Positions 28,213 through 36,875 of a stretch of DNA of 64,000 nucleotides are shown in pieces; the first letter of the stretch is position 1; each line of letters starts with the position of its first letter. The translations under genes were made by a program, and so were the position numbers. This DNA comes from JACDHG01 sp963811585 (lineage in GTDB: Bacteria; Actinomycetota; Actinomycetes; Propionibacteriales; Nocardioidaceae). The notes under the pieces were generated by a model that did no database searches, was not told the origin of the DNA, and saw nothing but the letters and a program-made list of their open reading frames with translations. Location of the stretch: assembly GCA_963811585.1 (NCBI GenBank), contig CAWERR010000006.1, positions 973,539 through 1,037,538 of the forward strand. The letters run 5' to 3'.

Positions 28213-29208
28213 TCAGAACACGCGGATCGCGATCTCGGCCGGCGCAGCCAGAAGCCCTTCGATCTCGTCGTCCAGCTTGGCCAACGTCACCGAGGCTCCT
28301 GCCATGTCGAGTGAGGTGCAGTACTCGCCGACGTAGTTACGCCGTACGTTGATACCCCGATCGGCAAGCTGCTGGTGAGCGCGCCCATACAGGATGTAGA
28401 GCTCGCTGATGGGAGTCCCGCCGAGGCCGTTGATCATCAGCGCCACGTTGTCGCCGTTGCTGAACGGGAGGTCGGACACGACGGCGTCGAGCATCTGGTC
28501 GATGATCTCGTTCGCGGAGGTGAGCTTCTCCCGGCTGCGGCCTGGCTCGCCGTGGATGCCGACGCCCATCTCGATCTCGTCCGCACCGAGCTCGAACAGC
28601 GGTGAGCCCTTGGCCGGCGGGGTGCAGGCAGTGAGGGCCATTCCCATCGTACGGGTCATCGAGTTGACCTTCTCACCGATGCGAGTGAGCTCGTCGAGAT
28701 CGGCACCGCCTTCAGACGCGGCTCCGACTGCCTTCATCACGAAGAAGTTGCCGGCCACACCACGACGACCCACGGTGTACGTCGAGTCCTTGACGGCGAC
28801 GTCGTCATCGATGATGAGGGTCTTGACGTTCACGCCGTCGGCGGCGCTCATCTCCTGTGACATGTCGAATGCCATCCGGTCACCCGTGTAGTTGTTGACC
28901 AGCAGCAGGACGCCCTTGTCCGATGCCAGCAGCTTGGTCGTCTCGTAGACGTAGTCCATGGGCGGCGCCGCAAACACGTCGCCGGGGCAGGCAGCGTCGA
29001 GCATCCCCTTGCCGACGGCCATCACATGGGCTGGTTCGTGGCCCGAGCCCGACCCCTGGATGATCGACACCTTGTCATTGCGTGGAGCATCCGCCCGCAT
29101 GATCAGGTTGTAGTCCGGGACGTACTTCAAGGTGCTCGGGTTCGCGAGTGCCAGACCTTGCAGCATCTCGGGTACGAAGTTCTTGGGATCGTTGACGAAC
29201 TTCTTCAC
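28213..29208 (-). CDS. Dihydroxyacetone kinase-type subunit DhaK
   Basis: A 331-residue DhaK from GTG 29208 (KKFVNDPKNFVPEMLQGLAL). The substrate-binding motif QGSGSGHEPAH and the covalent hemiaminal His in MGVGIHGEPGRSRE (His219, equivalent to E. coli His218) are both present. DhaK holds the triose or a related ketose while DhaL delivers phosphate. GTG 29208 overlaps the dhaL stop as GTGA. There is no dhaM or PTS gene nearby, so the donor is probably ATP, and the sugar may be tetrose-like as for erythrulose kinases of this family. Confidence 0.9.
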   Translation of the reverse strand: MKKFVNDPKNFVPEMLQGLALANPSTLKYVPDYNLIMRADAPRNDKVSIIQGSGSGHEPAHVMAVGKGMLDAACPGDVFAAPPMDYVYETTKLLASDKGVLLLVNNYTGDRMAFDMSQEMSAADGVNVKTLIIDDDVAVKDSTYTVGRRGVAGNFFVMKAVGAASEGGADLDELTRIGEKVNSMTRTMGMALTACTPPAKGSPLFELGADEIEMGVGIHGEPGRSREKLTSANEIIDQMLDAVVSDLPFSNGDNVALMINGLGGTPISELYILYGRAHQQLADRGINVRRNYVGEYCTSLDMAGASVTLAKLDDEIEGLLAAPAEIAIRVF

Positions 29209-29852
29209 GGGGCTTCCTCCCTCTCGTTCCACGCCAGAGCGATTTGCTCGACGATGACGGCGACGGCCGTGGCGCCCGCATCGACGGACCCCCGGCTTCT
29301 CTCGCCGGTGTAGGCCGCTCGGCCTCTTTTCGCGACCATGTCGACCGTCGCGTCGGCTGCGCTTCGGGTCGCGATCGCGGCTGCTTTCAACGCGTCCGCG
29401 GAGCTGGATCCGGCCGACAGTGAGGCCTCCAGCGAGTCCGCGAGCGGCACGAGCGCGTCGATCAACGTCTTGTCTCCGAGCTCGGCTCCGCCGCGCGCCT
29501 GGATCCCGTCGACGGCCGCGCGGAGCATCGCGATGACCTTGGCTGCGTCGAGCTCGGTCGCGTCGCCGGCAACCATTCCGGCTCGCATGAAGCCGGTGCC
29601 CCAGATCGGACCCGAGGTGCCACCGATGCGCGAGGTGATGAGCATGCCGATCTTCTTCAGGAACGTGCCGATGTCGCTCCTGTCCAGACCGTCGTACTGC
29701 TCGTCGAGCTTCTCGAAGCCCCGTCCTAGCGAGTATCCGAAGTCACCGTCACCCACGACAGCGTCGAGGTCACCGAAGTACTTCTCGTTCTCGAGGCAGG
29801 TGCGGCTGATCGTCTTGACGACCAGATCGACGTCGTTCCAACTGTCGGCCAT
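29205..29852 (-). CDS. Dihydroxyacetone kinase-type nucleotide-binding subunit DhaL
   Basis: A 215-residue DhaL. The nucleotide-binding Asp-rich loop is LDAVVGDGDFGYSLGRGFE. SRIGGTSGPIWGTGFMRAG and the late GERSRGSVDAGATAVAV are the other conserved loops. Two of the usual three metal-coordinating Asp residues are visible in the VGDGD loop. It lies 26 bases downstream of the HAD gene and overlaps dhaK. As a split DhaK/DhaL without DhaM it resembles the two-subunit kinases found in actinobacterial polyol operons. Confidence 0.9.
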   Translation of the reverse strand: MADSWNDVDLVVKTISRTCLENEKYFGDLDAVVGDGDFGYSLGRGFEKLDEQYDGLDRSDIGTFLKKIGMLITSRIGGTSGPIWGTGFMRAGMVAGDATELDAAKVIAMLRAAVDGIQARGGAELGDKTLIDALVPLADSLEASLSAGSSSADALKAAAIATRSAADATVDMVAKRGRAAYTGERSRGSVDAGATAVAVIVEQIALAWNEREEAP

Positions 29853-29878
29853 GGATGAAACTCCTCGTTCGGTGATGG

Positions 29879-30667
29879 TTACGACGACGCCGACCGCGCT
29901 GCTATCAGCGCACCGATGTCCTGCACGGTGATGAAGGGACCCGGTGCCAAGCCTGCGGGGTCGGCGAGCACCTCGATCGGCGGCGAGCCTGGGTCACCTA
30001 GTGTCGACACGACGAGCGCCGCCTCGGTGAAGTCCTCTCCCCGGGTGTATCCGCTGACCGTGACAAGCGTGGTGAGTCCTGCCCCGGTCGCCGCACGGAG
30101 GCCGTTGCGCGAGTCTTCGATCACGACCGTCGATGCGACGTCCAGCCCGAGCTCGGAAACCGTCAGTTCGTAGACGGCGGGATCGGGCTTCTTGCGAGGT
30201 ACGACGTCTCCGGCGAAGACGGGGATCGTGGCAGCGACCTCGTCACCAACGGCGGAGGCCAGCACGGCCCGCACCGACTGCTCGGCCGACGTGGACGCGA
30301 CCGCGACGACCCATCCCGCCGCGCGCGCCTCGCCGATGATGCGCCCGATCCCTGGTCTCGGCGGCATCTTTCCGCCAGCAACCAGCGCCGTGAACTCCTC
30401 GGTCTTGGCACGATGCCAGCGGGCCACGACGTCGGCACGGTCCTGCTCGGTTGAGGGAGAGCCTGCCGCTCGGAACACGTCCGGGTCGTCGAGCAAGACC
30501 GAGAGTCGTTCCTTGCCACCGCCGATGGCGAGCATCCGGCCGTAGTCGTCCTCGCTCCACCGCACCGGGAGGTCGAAGGACTCGAACGTGGCGTTGAAGG
30601 CCGGCAGGTGCCCGAACCGCTCGGTGTCCGCGAGGACACCGTCGCAGTCGAACACCAGCGCGGTCAT
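29879..30667 (-). CDS. HAD-superfamily phosphatase (phosphoglycolate/beta-phosphoglucomutase type)
   Basis: A 262-residue HAD protein from ATG 30667. Motif I is VFDCDGVLADTE (nucleophile and acid Asp), motif II sits at VVAVASTSAEQSV, and motifs III/IV are PRKKPDPAVYELTVSELGL and VVIEDSRNGLRAATGAG. A four-helix cap follows motif I, so it is a class I subfamily for small phosphosugars. Its ATG overlaps the aldolase stop (ATGA), and dhaL follows. It probably dephosphorylates an intermediate of the same pathway. Confidence 0.9.
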   Translation of the reverse strand: MTALVFDCDGVLADTERFGHLPAFNATFESFDLPVRWSEDDYGRMLAIGGGKERLSVLLDDPDVFRAAGSPSTEQDRADVVARWHRAKTEEFTALVAGGKMPPRPGIGRIIGEARAAGWVVAVASTSAEQSVRAVLASAVGDEVAATIPVFAGDVVPRKKPDPAVYELTVSELGLDVASTVVIEDSRNGLRAATGAGLTTLVTVSGYTRGEDFTEAALVVSTLGDPGSPPIEVLADPAGLAPGPFITVQDIGALIAARSASS

Positions 30668-31521
30668 GCTTTGCCGTCGCTGCCAAACATCCGAATGTGG
30701 TCGCTCGCCATGGCCTTGACTGCGTCGTGGATGGCGGTGAACAACGAAGGAGGATCCCAGCGGTTGCGCTCCCTGGCCTCCTCCAAGTGAGCGAGCGAAG
30801 CCTGCATGTAACCCACCTTCAGGGCGGTGGAGATGTTGACCTTCGCGCAACCGCGCGCGATCAGGTCGGAAAACTGTTCTGGCGAGAGTCCTGAGCCTCC
30901 ATGCAAGGCCATCGGCACCCCGGTCGCCTCGACGAGATTGCTGACCCGCTGCGCGTCGAGGGCAGGGCTAGCGCGGTAGATGCCGTGCGCGTTGCCGATC
31001 GCTGGCGCGAAGACGTCCACCTCCGTGACCCGGATGAACTCGGTGGCCACCTCCATCGACTGTTGAGCCGACTCCTCGTCGGAACCCACGTCATCCTCGA
31101 CTCCGGTGATGCCCTCGATCTCACCCTCGACGTGAGCACCGTAGCGACGAGCCTCGGCGACCACCTCGACTGTTTGCCGCTGGTTCTCCTCAACCGGGAG
31201 GCTGGACGCGTCGAACAGCACCGAGTTCCAACCTGCCTCGAGGCAGGAGGAGATCACCGCGCGATCGGGACAGTGGTCGAGGTGAAGTGCCACGGGCACG
31301 TCGGCGTCCTTGACGACCGCATCGAACATCGCCTTCACGACATCGCGTCCGAGCGACTTCACCGTCTTGACCGAGGTCTGCACGATCAGCGGCGAACGAA
31401 GCTCCTCGGCCGCATCCACCACCGCTTGCAGACTCAGCACGTCGACGATGTTGATGGCGGGCACGCCGTACCCGTCCTGAAGCGCCGAGCGGACCATCGG
31501 TTCCAGAGGTGCTACAGGCAC
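30664..31521 (-). CDS. Class II (zinc) ketose-bisphosphate aldolase
   Basis: A 285-residue class II aldolase of the FbaA/GatY/KbaY group. Zinc ligands and catalytic residues are visible in VALHLDHCPDRAVI (Asp, His), VEGEIEGITG, AIGNAHGIYRASP (His) and MALHGGSGLSPEQF (His), with the phosphate loop AKVNISTALK. It cleaves a ketose phosphate to DHAP plus an aldehyde. It is the first gene of the aldolase-HAD-dhaL-dhaK operon. Whether its substrate is fructose-1,6-bisphosphate, tagatose-bisphosphate or something else is open. Confidence 0.9.
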   Translation of the reverse strand: MPVAPLEPMVRSALQDGYGVPAINIVDVLSLQAVVDAAEELRSPLIVQTSVKTVKSLGRDVVKAMFDAVVKDADVPVALHLDHCPDRAVISSCLEAGWNSVLFDASSLPVEENQRQTVEVVAEARRYGAHVEGEIEGITGVEDDVGSDEESAQQSMEVATEFIRVTEVDVFAPAIGNAHGIYRASPALDAQRVSNLVEATGVPMALHGGSGLSPEQFSDLIARGCAKVNISTALKVGYMQASLAHLEEARERNRWDPPSLFTAIHDAVKAMASDHIRMFGSDGKA

Positions 31522-31668
31522 TGTCCCCCCTCCGGTTGAAGGTTCTACGACATCGCTCAGTGTCGCAGGGCCGGCCCAACGTGGGAACAGGGCGAGGCGT
31601 GTTTTCTTGCCCTGACGGGCTCGAATGTCGCGACCGCGAAATGTGTCCCTGAGCAGGATCTACATAAG

Positions 31669-31741
31669 TCGGGGCGACAGGACTCGAACCTGCGGTCTCC
31701 TGCTCCCAAAGCAGGCGCGCTAGCCACTACGCTACGCCCCG
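31669..31741 (-). tRNA. tRNA-Pro (TGG anticodon)
   Basis: On the minus strand a cloverleaf can be drawn: acceptor CGGGGCG pairing with CGCCCCG, D arm GCGTAGTGGCTAGC, anticodon stem CCTGC/GCAGG with loop TTTGGGA (anticodon TGG) and T arm GCAGGTTCGAGTCCTGT. The CGGGG start is characteristic of proline tRNAs. CCA is not encoded. Confidence 0.93.
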
Positions 31742-31783
31742 GTTGACGCCCGCTGAGTGTAGTCGAGCAGGCCCGTCAAAACG

Positions 31784-32341
31784 TCATCCGGCGGCTGGAT
31801 CAGCGTCTGCCAGGCGGCGTCGTAGCCGGACCTCGGGATGCGGGACGTCGATGGCCACCCATGCCGACGTGGCCCCGTCGAGACGCCAGCCGCGGCGCTC
31901 GTACCACCGGCGCGCCCCAACGTTGTCGCGCAGCACCCAAAGCGCCGCATCGTCATACCCGTGCTGGACGAACTCGTCGAGCACGACGTCGTGCACGGCA
32001 AGGCCAATGCCGCGGTCTTGGAAGTCCGGGTGCGTGTACAGCGCATAGAGCTCTGCCAGCGTTGCCGTCTCGGGTGTCTCGTCGTCCTCGTCCTGCGGGC
32101 GGTAGGGGCCACCGATGCCGTATGCCGCGACCTCGCCCTTGACCTCCGCCACCCGGAAGATGCGCTCGTCTGGGGGGTCGGTGATGTTGCTCCGCCAGCG
32201 GTCGCGGTATTCGTCGAGCTCCATCGCGTCGAGTCGCTCCTGGATGACGATGCCGGTGTACGCGGCAAGCCAGGTCTCGACGTTGACGATGGCCAGCCGG
32301 TCGACATCCTCCAGGCGGGGCGGTCGGACCACGATGCTCAC
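31784..32341 (-). CDS. GNAT-family N-acetyltransferase
   Basis: A 185-residue GNAT protein: VRPPRLEDVDRLAIVNVETW at the start, then the acetyl-CoA loop LYTHPDFQDRGIGLAVHDVV (motif A, Q/RxxGxG/A) and the C-terminal LWVLRDNVGARRWYERRGWR. It transfers acetyl from acetyl-CoA to an unknown amine. It stands alone between tRNA-Pro and tRNA-Gly. The frame is intact. Confidence 0.9.
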   Translation of the reverse strand: MSIVVRPPRLEDVDRLAIVNVETWLAAYTGIVIQERLDAMELDEYRDRWRSNITDPPDERIFRVAEVKGEVAAYGIGGPYRPQDEDDETPETATLAELYALYTHPDFQDRGIGLAVHDVVLDEFVQHGYDDAALWVLRDNVGARRWYERRGWRLDGATSAWVAIDVPHPEVRLRRRLADADPAAG

Positions 32342-32458
32342 TTAAGGCAGTCTCCCAGCGTCGCGCCGGTTCGCGATAGATGAGGAGTTCGTGGGACCAT
32401 GTACGCCGCGTCGACTCGTCGCGCCCGGGTCACCCGGTCGAGGCGTCAGACGTCATAC

Positions 32459-32532
32459 GCGGGTGTAGCTCAATGGTAGAGCCCCAGCCTTCCAAGCTGG
32501 CCATGCCGGTTCGATCCCGGTCACCCGCTCCA
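32459..32532 (+). tRNA. tRNA-Gly (TCC anticodon)
   Basis: Cloverleaf with acceptor GCGGGTG/CACCCGC, D arm GCTCAATGGTAGAGC, anticodon stem CAGC with loop CTTCCAA (anticodon TCC), T arm CCGGTTCGATCCCGG, and an encoded CCA at 32,530-32,532. Reads GGA codons. Confidence 0.95.
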
Positions 32533-32588
32533 TTATTTGAGCAGGTCATGAGACTGGAACGGTGCCGGACGCTGCATTCCCGGAACGG

Positions 32589-32825
32589 TTACTCGGCCTC
32601 CGCTCGTCCCGGGTGTGAAACGGGCTCTTCCGGAAGTGGGCAGTAACCCCGTCTCTTCGCGTGAAGGATGTTCAGCACGCCGATGGCGGCTCCGGCAGCA
32701 ATGACCACGATCGGTGCCAGATTGAGAGCAAAGCCGACTAGCACCAGCACGAACCCCGAGCCCACGCCCCACAAGACCGGATGAACCACGACCCAGTCAC
32801 TGAACCGGCTCAGCAGACTGCGCAT
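32589..32825 (-). CDS. Small membrane protein, unknown function
   Basis: A 78-residue protein with two predicted membrane helices (VLWGVGSGFVLVLVGFALNL and APIVVIAAGAAIGVLNILHA) and a hydrophilic tail (KRRGYCPLPEEPVSHPG). I do not recognise a family. Codon use has the high third-position GC of its neighbours, which supports it as a real gene. Confidence 0.6.
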   Translation of the reverse strand: MRSLLSRFSDWVVVHPVLWGVGSGFVLVLVGFALNLAPIVVIAAGAAIGVLNILHAKRRGYCPLPEEPVSHPGRAEAE

Positions 32826-32931
32826 CCGCTACCACATCCCTAGCCTGGACTGCCAACGACCGTAGGGCCAACCTCCTCCCGATGTCGAGGGACGACCGGG
32901 GGCTGGCGACGGGGACCCACCATCCAGTGCC

Positions 32932-33255
32932 TCAGGCGATTACGCAGAACAGATTGCCATCGGGGTCAGCCAGAACAATGAAGTCGGCATCGTCGGGGTA
33001 CTCCCAGTCAACCCTCTGAGCGCCCAGGGAGATCAAACGCTCGACTTGGGCCTGCTGATCGGCCTCATCGTCAGCCCAGAGGTCGAGATGGGTCCTGTCT
33101 TCATCATCGAGGTGAAGACGAGTGCCGGGTGCGCCGTCTGGCACCAGGAACGCTGGGTTGCTCGGTTGCTTCTCATAGCCGAGCGCCGCCGACCAGAACG
33201 CAGCAGCTCTGTCGACGTCTGACACCTTCACCACTACCGCTCCGAGTCTCAACAT
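32932..33255 (-). CDS. VOC-family protein
   Basis: A 107-residue VOC-fold protein from ATG 33255. It begins LRLGAVVVKVSDVDRAAAFW and ends DADFIVLADPDGNLFCVIA, with RLHLDDEDRTHLDLWADDE in the middle. It resembles the 22.3-kb VOC protein in plan (both end LADP.GN.FC) and may belong to the same subfamily. The substrate is unknown. Confidence 0.85.
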   Translation of the reverse strand: MLRLGAVVVKVSDVDRAAAFWSAALGYEKQPSNPAFLVPDGAPGTRLHLDDEDRTHLDLWADDEADQQAQVERLISLGAQRVDWEYPDDADFIVLADPDGNLFCVIA

Positions 33256-33415
33256 GGTTGGCACGCTCGCACAATGAGGTTCTCCTCGGCAACGCACGCC
33301 GCTGACCGATCATGCCGATAGCGGATGTGAGACAACTTCTGGGACGCCGAGTGATGACCCGAGGGGTGACAGCCCTGCGGGGACGGAGCACAACCCGGCC
33401 TCGTGAGCCGTGTGC

Positions 33416-34249
33416 TCAATCCGCGACGTGAGCTGTGTGCTGGACCCAGTGCCGAACCAGGTCGACGTTGCCGTCGATCGTGACGGCGTCGGCTTGCCCT
33501 TCGGGCGGGGGAAGACGGCGGGTCAAGATCAGCAGCAGTGATTTGGCTGGACCGGAGACGGTCACCTCTGCCGGGTCGTTCCGGTGCTGCCACTTCGCAC
33601 CGTCGGGCTGGCGTTCGATGAACCAGTCGCCGGACATGTCGAGGCTCGACCCGTCGGTGGCGTGCCAGTGCAGGGTCTCCCCGTTGCCGCGCAGCGCGTC
33701 GGCAGAGTCCGAGCGTTGTGCCGCCCAAGTCGGCGAGGTCAGCATCGCCAGGTGGTTGGTGACCAGCTCGGCCGCGACATCCGCGTCGATGTCATAGGTG
33801 TCAGCGGCGGCTGCGGCAGTTCCCGCGGCGGCAGCGGCGGCGTCGAAGCCGTGGATCACTGCTTCGTTGAGGAGGCTGTGCAACCAGAACTGTCCCCCGG
33901 TCCGCTCATCGCCTGCAGCGTTCCACACCGGTGCCTCAAGTGCAGCGTCAGAAGCAGCCGCGGCCGCGCGGCCAGCGCTCTCGCCAAGCCAGTCGGGCCA
34001 GGACTGCGCATCGGCTGGCATCGCCGCCATCTCGGTAGGCAGCTGGGTCGGGTCAGTGACGCGGCGCTCCAGGATCTCTGCCACCCAGTGCTGGGTCTGG
34101 CCGAGGTGTTCGACCAGGGCAGCCGCGCTCCAGTCCGGCGCCGTTGGCGCCGGCGCATCTGGACCTGCCGTGCGAGCAGACTCCGCCAGCCGTCCCGTGT
34201 GGTCCTTCAGCGCTTGCCGGGAGCGTTCGGCGCTCAGTTCGTAGCTCAA
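33416..34249 (-). CDS. Maleylpyruvate isomerase/mycothiol-dependent DinB-like protein
   Basis: A 277-residue protein of the actinobacterial mycothiol-dependent maleylpyruvate isomerase-like family: an N-terminal DinB/MDMPI four-helix bundle (PDWSAAALVEHLGQTQHWVA, with the metal His in VEHL and later LLNEAVIHGFDA) and a C-terminal SCP2-like domain (GPAKSLLLILTRRLP). TTG 34249, preceded by AGAGGAA, is the best start because no ATG follows the ribosome site. The exact reaction is unknown. Mycothiol use fits the actinobacterial assignment of this half. Confidence 0.82.
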   Translation of the reverse strand: MSYELSAERSRQALKDHTGRLAESARTAGPDAPAPTAPDWSAAALVEHLGQTQHWVAEILERRVTDPTQLPTEMAAMPADAQSWPDWLGESAGRAAAAASDAALEAPVWNAAGDERTGGQFWLHSLLNEAVIHGFDAAAAAAGTAAAAADTYDIDADVAAELVTNHLAMLTSPTWAAQRSDSADALRGNGETLHWHATDGSSLDMSGDWFIERQPDGAKWQHRNDPAEVTVSGPAKSLLLILTRRLPPPEGQADAVTIDGNVDLVRHWVQHTAHVAD

Positions 34250-34521
34250 AGATGTTCCTCTCGATTCGGATCTCACTACTCCTGTTGACTTGAGATCCGC
34301 ACTGGATCTTATCCGTCCTCGCCTCCAGCGAGCCGCGTCCGCCACACCGATCCTCTATTCGCGCTGGCGGCGCTGCCGGTCTAGGAGACCACGCGGCCGC
34401 CCCCGGTGGCTGTCGGAGGGCACGAGGGTTTCCACATGGAGCTCAACGTGCCCGCCGACATCCCAGCCAAGCGCCGCCGTACTTGTGAAGCCTCTCTGCG
34501 TGTGAAACACGGACTGCCTGC
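34250..34521. other. Intergenic stretch without a recognised gene
   Basis: Some 270 bases between the upstream region of the DinB-like gene and the end of the LysE gene. Six-frame reading shows no segment with convincing codon use. It should carry the promoter of the DinB-like gene. Confidence 0.4.
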
Positions 34522-35145
34522 TCAGCCGATCCATGTGAGCGCGGCGAGACTCAGGAACGCCGTACCCGACGCCTTTCGCAGAACCCGCGACATCGCGGGG
34601 CTGGCGGGGCGGCGGCGCGCTGCACCTGCGGACAGGGCGTAGGTACCATCGACGACCGCGGCCAGCGTGACGACGGTGGCGCCGAGCAAGATCGCCTGCG
34701 TTGCATTGGATCCACCACCGGTGTCGACGAACTGGGGCAGGAAGGCAAGACAGAACAGCAGTGTCTTCGGGTTGAACAGGTCGAGCAGGATCCCGTCGCG
34801 GAACTGCCGTGCGTAGCCGTTCCGCGACGCACGCCGCCCCTCGGCAGCCACATCTCGGTGGCCGAACTCCACCAGCTGACGGACACCGAGGAACGCGAGG
34901 TAACCCGCGCCGGCGACCTTGAGCGCCGAGAACGCCACCGGCGACGAGGCGATCGTGCCGGAGATTCCCAGGATCGCGGCACACACGTGCACCGCCAGGC
35001 CGGTCTCCAAGCCGGCGACAGCGCATAGCCCGGCACGCGGACCTCCCTCCAGGCCGCGCGTGAACGCGAAGAGCGCGGACGGCCCCGGCACCAGCAACAT
35101 CGTGAGCGTGGCCCCCAGGAACAGGGCCGTGCTCTGCGTCGACAT
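34522..35145 (-). CDS. LysE/RhtB-family amino-acid exporter
   Basis: A 207-residue, six-helix protein from ATG 35145 with AGGAGG upstream. The family motif LLVPGPSALFAFTRGLEGG follows the first helix. GYLAFLGVRQLVEFG and FRDGILLDLFNPKTLLFCLA are the other conserved parts. Members export basic or other amino acids and homoserine lactones. It stands alone. Confidence 0.9.
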   Translation of the reverse strand: MSTQSTALFLGATLTMLLVPGPSALFAFTRGLEGGPRAGLCAVAGLETGLAVHVCAAILGISGTIASSPVAFSALKVAGAGYLAFLGVRQLVEFGHRDVAAEGRRASRNGYARQFRDGILLDLFNPKTLLFCLAFLPQFVDTGGGSNATQAILLGATVVTLAAVVDGTYALSAGAARRRPASPAMSRVLRKASGTAFLSLAALTWIG

Positions 35146-35208
35146 GCGGACCTCCTGACGAACGGGGTGTTCATTGGAGGAGACGCAGCATCCGCCGACT
35201 GATACCCG

Positions 35209-35375
35209 TTGGCACCGGCAGACGTTCGCTACGTCGACGGGGAGCGGTTCACCGTCATGGCGCGCTGCTACGCCATCTGCACCAAGTACGACCTCGACGT
35301 CATGTCTGCGATGGCTGAGTCCATCCACTTCCTGTCGTGCCAGGGCGGATCCCGGTCCGCGCAAATCCGTTGTGA
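35209..35375 (+). pseudogene. Short unexplained coding-like segment
   Basis: From TTG 35209 the frame (APADVRYVDGERFTVMARCY, AICTKYDLDVMSAMAESIHF) has the high third-position GC and balanced composition of real genes until about 35,355. Codon quality then falls and the frame runs into the methyltransferase start area. I do not recognise it. It may be the remnant of a gene, or a small gene whose end is frameshifted. Confidence 0.35.
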
Positions 35376-36161
35376 ATGCCAATGCCAGACAGCCAGAGTG
35401 GGTTCATGGTCACGGACGACATGCCCTGGCACTGGTATGAGGACTACGAGCGTGGGCGGCCGGGCTATCCGGACCAGGTCACCGAGATGGCAGGTCTGCC
35501 GTCGTCGGCCACGGTGCTAGAACTTGCTGCTGGAACGGGCAAGCTCACCCGTCTTCTCGTCTCGAGGTTCGCCCGTGTGGTGGCGGTCGAGCCGGACGCC
35601 AGTATGCGTCGCCTGCTCGCCGTCGGTTGTCCGGAGAGTGAGGCGATGGACGGCAATGCGGAACAGATCCCGCTCGCGGTCGACTCAGTCGACGCGGTCT
35701 TTGTCGCCCAGGCCTTCCATTGGTTCGACAACGAAGCCGCCTTGACCGAGATCGCACGCGTCCTGCGACCGCGCGGTGCACTCGTCGTGATGTGGAACGT
35801 GCCCAGCGGACCGACCATGCCGTCGATCACTGCTGTCGAAGAGCTGCTCGCCCCGATCTGGCCACAAGACTTTGGTTTCCCGCTCGACATGATGAGTCGC
35901 GGCTGGACACCCGGTGCTTGGCAGCTCGCCTTCGCCCAAGTGACCTTCGACGCGATCCACGAGGCCAGGCTGGCAAATCCACAGACCGTCGACCCGCAAG
36001 GGCTGGTCGCGTTCTTCGGCTCGATGGGCTGGGTCGCAACCCTGCCAGACGAGGACCGGCAGCAGCTCCTCGACAGGATGAGATCTCAACTCACCGCCAC
36101 CGAATACGTGCTGCCGTGGCAGACACGCGCTCAATGGACACGACTTCGCGGCCCGGTGTGA
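35376..36161 (+). CDS. Class I SAM-dependent methyltransferase
   Basis: A 261-residue methyltransferase (methyltransferase-11 type). SAM motif I is VLELAAGTGKLTRLLVSRF, motif II VVAVEPDASMRRLL, then AVDSVDAVFVAQAFHWFDN and EIARVLRPRGALVVMWN. The HWF variant of motif IV is common in small-molecule methyltransferases. ATG 35406 (MVTDDMPWHWYEDYERGRPG) is an alternative, perhaps better, start. Substrate unknown. Confidence 0.88.
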   Translation: MPMPDSQSGFMVTDDMPWHWYEDYERGRPGYPDQVTEMAGLPSSATVLELAAGTGKLTRLLVSRFARVVAVEPDASMRRLLAVGCPESEAMDGNAEQIPLAVDSVDAVFVAQAFHWFDNEAALTEIARVLRPRGALVVMWNVPSGPTMPSITAVEELLAPIWPQDFGFPLDMMSRGWTPGAWQLAFAQVTFDAIHEARLANPQTVDPQGLVAFFGSMGWVATLPDEDRQQLLDRMRSQLTATEYVLPWQTRAQWTRLRGPV

Positions 36162-36338
36162 CCTCACGCGATTGGGTCTAGGTGTAGCTGTGGCCTCGTT
36201 CACTGTCGTAGGCGCCGGGCGGCGAAGTGACGCGCGAAACCTTCCCGCGATGACTCCGAACTTTCGTCCGTGCCGAATGCGTCCATAGTGGTAAGGAGCT
36301 GGTGTGGAAGCCGCTCATCACCCGATCGAGGTGGAGTC

Positions 36339-36875
36339 ATGGCTGAGGGACATCGACGGGATGTCGCGGCGTACTCCGAACTCGTGACGGCGCGGTCAGC
36401 CTCGCTTCTGCGCACGGCTTACCTGATGGTCGGTGATCACCAGCTGGCCCAGGACCTACTCCAGGAGTCACTCGTCAAGACGTACGTCGCGTGGCCCAAG
36501 CTGCGCGACGTGGCCAACGCCGAGGCGTACACGCGGCGGACGATCATCACCACCGCCATCTCCTGGCGTCGCCGTCGCTCCTTCCACGAGCGCCCGGTCG
36601 AGGTACTGCCCGATGCCGGCGTGGCCGATCGCGTCGATGAGCTCGTCACTCGCGACGCACTGTGGGCCCAGTTGCACCTGCTGCCACCCCGACAGCGTGC
36701 GGCCATTGTCCTCCGCTACTACCTCGATCTGTCCGAGGCCCAGACCGCCGAAACCATGGGGTGCTCGGTGGGAGCGGTCAAGAGCCAGACCTCGGCCGGC
36801 CTCGATCGGTTGCGCGACCGGATGGGCCCGGATGTCGCGCTCTTCACCACCACTGACCAGAGGACGACGCCATGA
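36339..36875 (+). CDS. ECF sigma factor, SigE family
   Basis: A 178-residue sigma factor from ATG 36339. Region 2 is SLLRTAYLMVGDHQLAQDLL and YVAWPKLRDVANAEAYTRRT. Region 4 is LPPRQRAAIVLRYYLDLSEA and ETMGCSVGAVKSQTSAGLDR. This is the actinobacterial SigE-family pattern. The next gene starts within its stop codon (ATGA) and encodes a membrane-anchored protein in the position usual for an associated anti-sigma-like partner. Confidence 0.92.
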   Translation: MAEGHRRDVAAYSELVTARSASLLRTAYLMVGDHQLAQDLLQESLVKTYVAWPKLRDVANAEAYTRRTIITTAISWRRRRSFHERPVEVLPDAGVADRVDELVTRDALWAQLHLLPPRQRAAIVLRYYLDLSEAQTAETMGCSVGAVKSQTSAGLDRLRDRMGPDVALFTTTDQRTTP

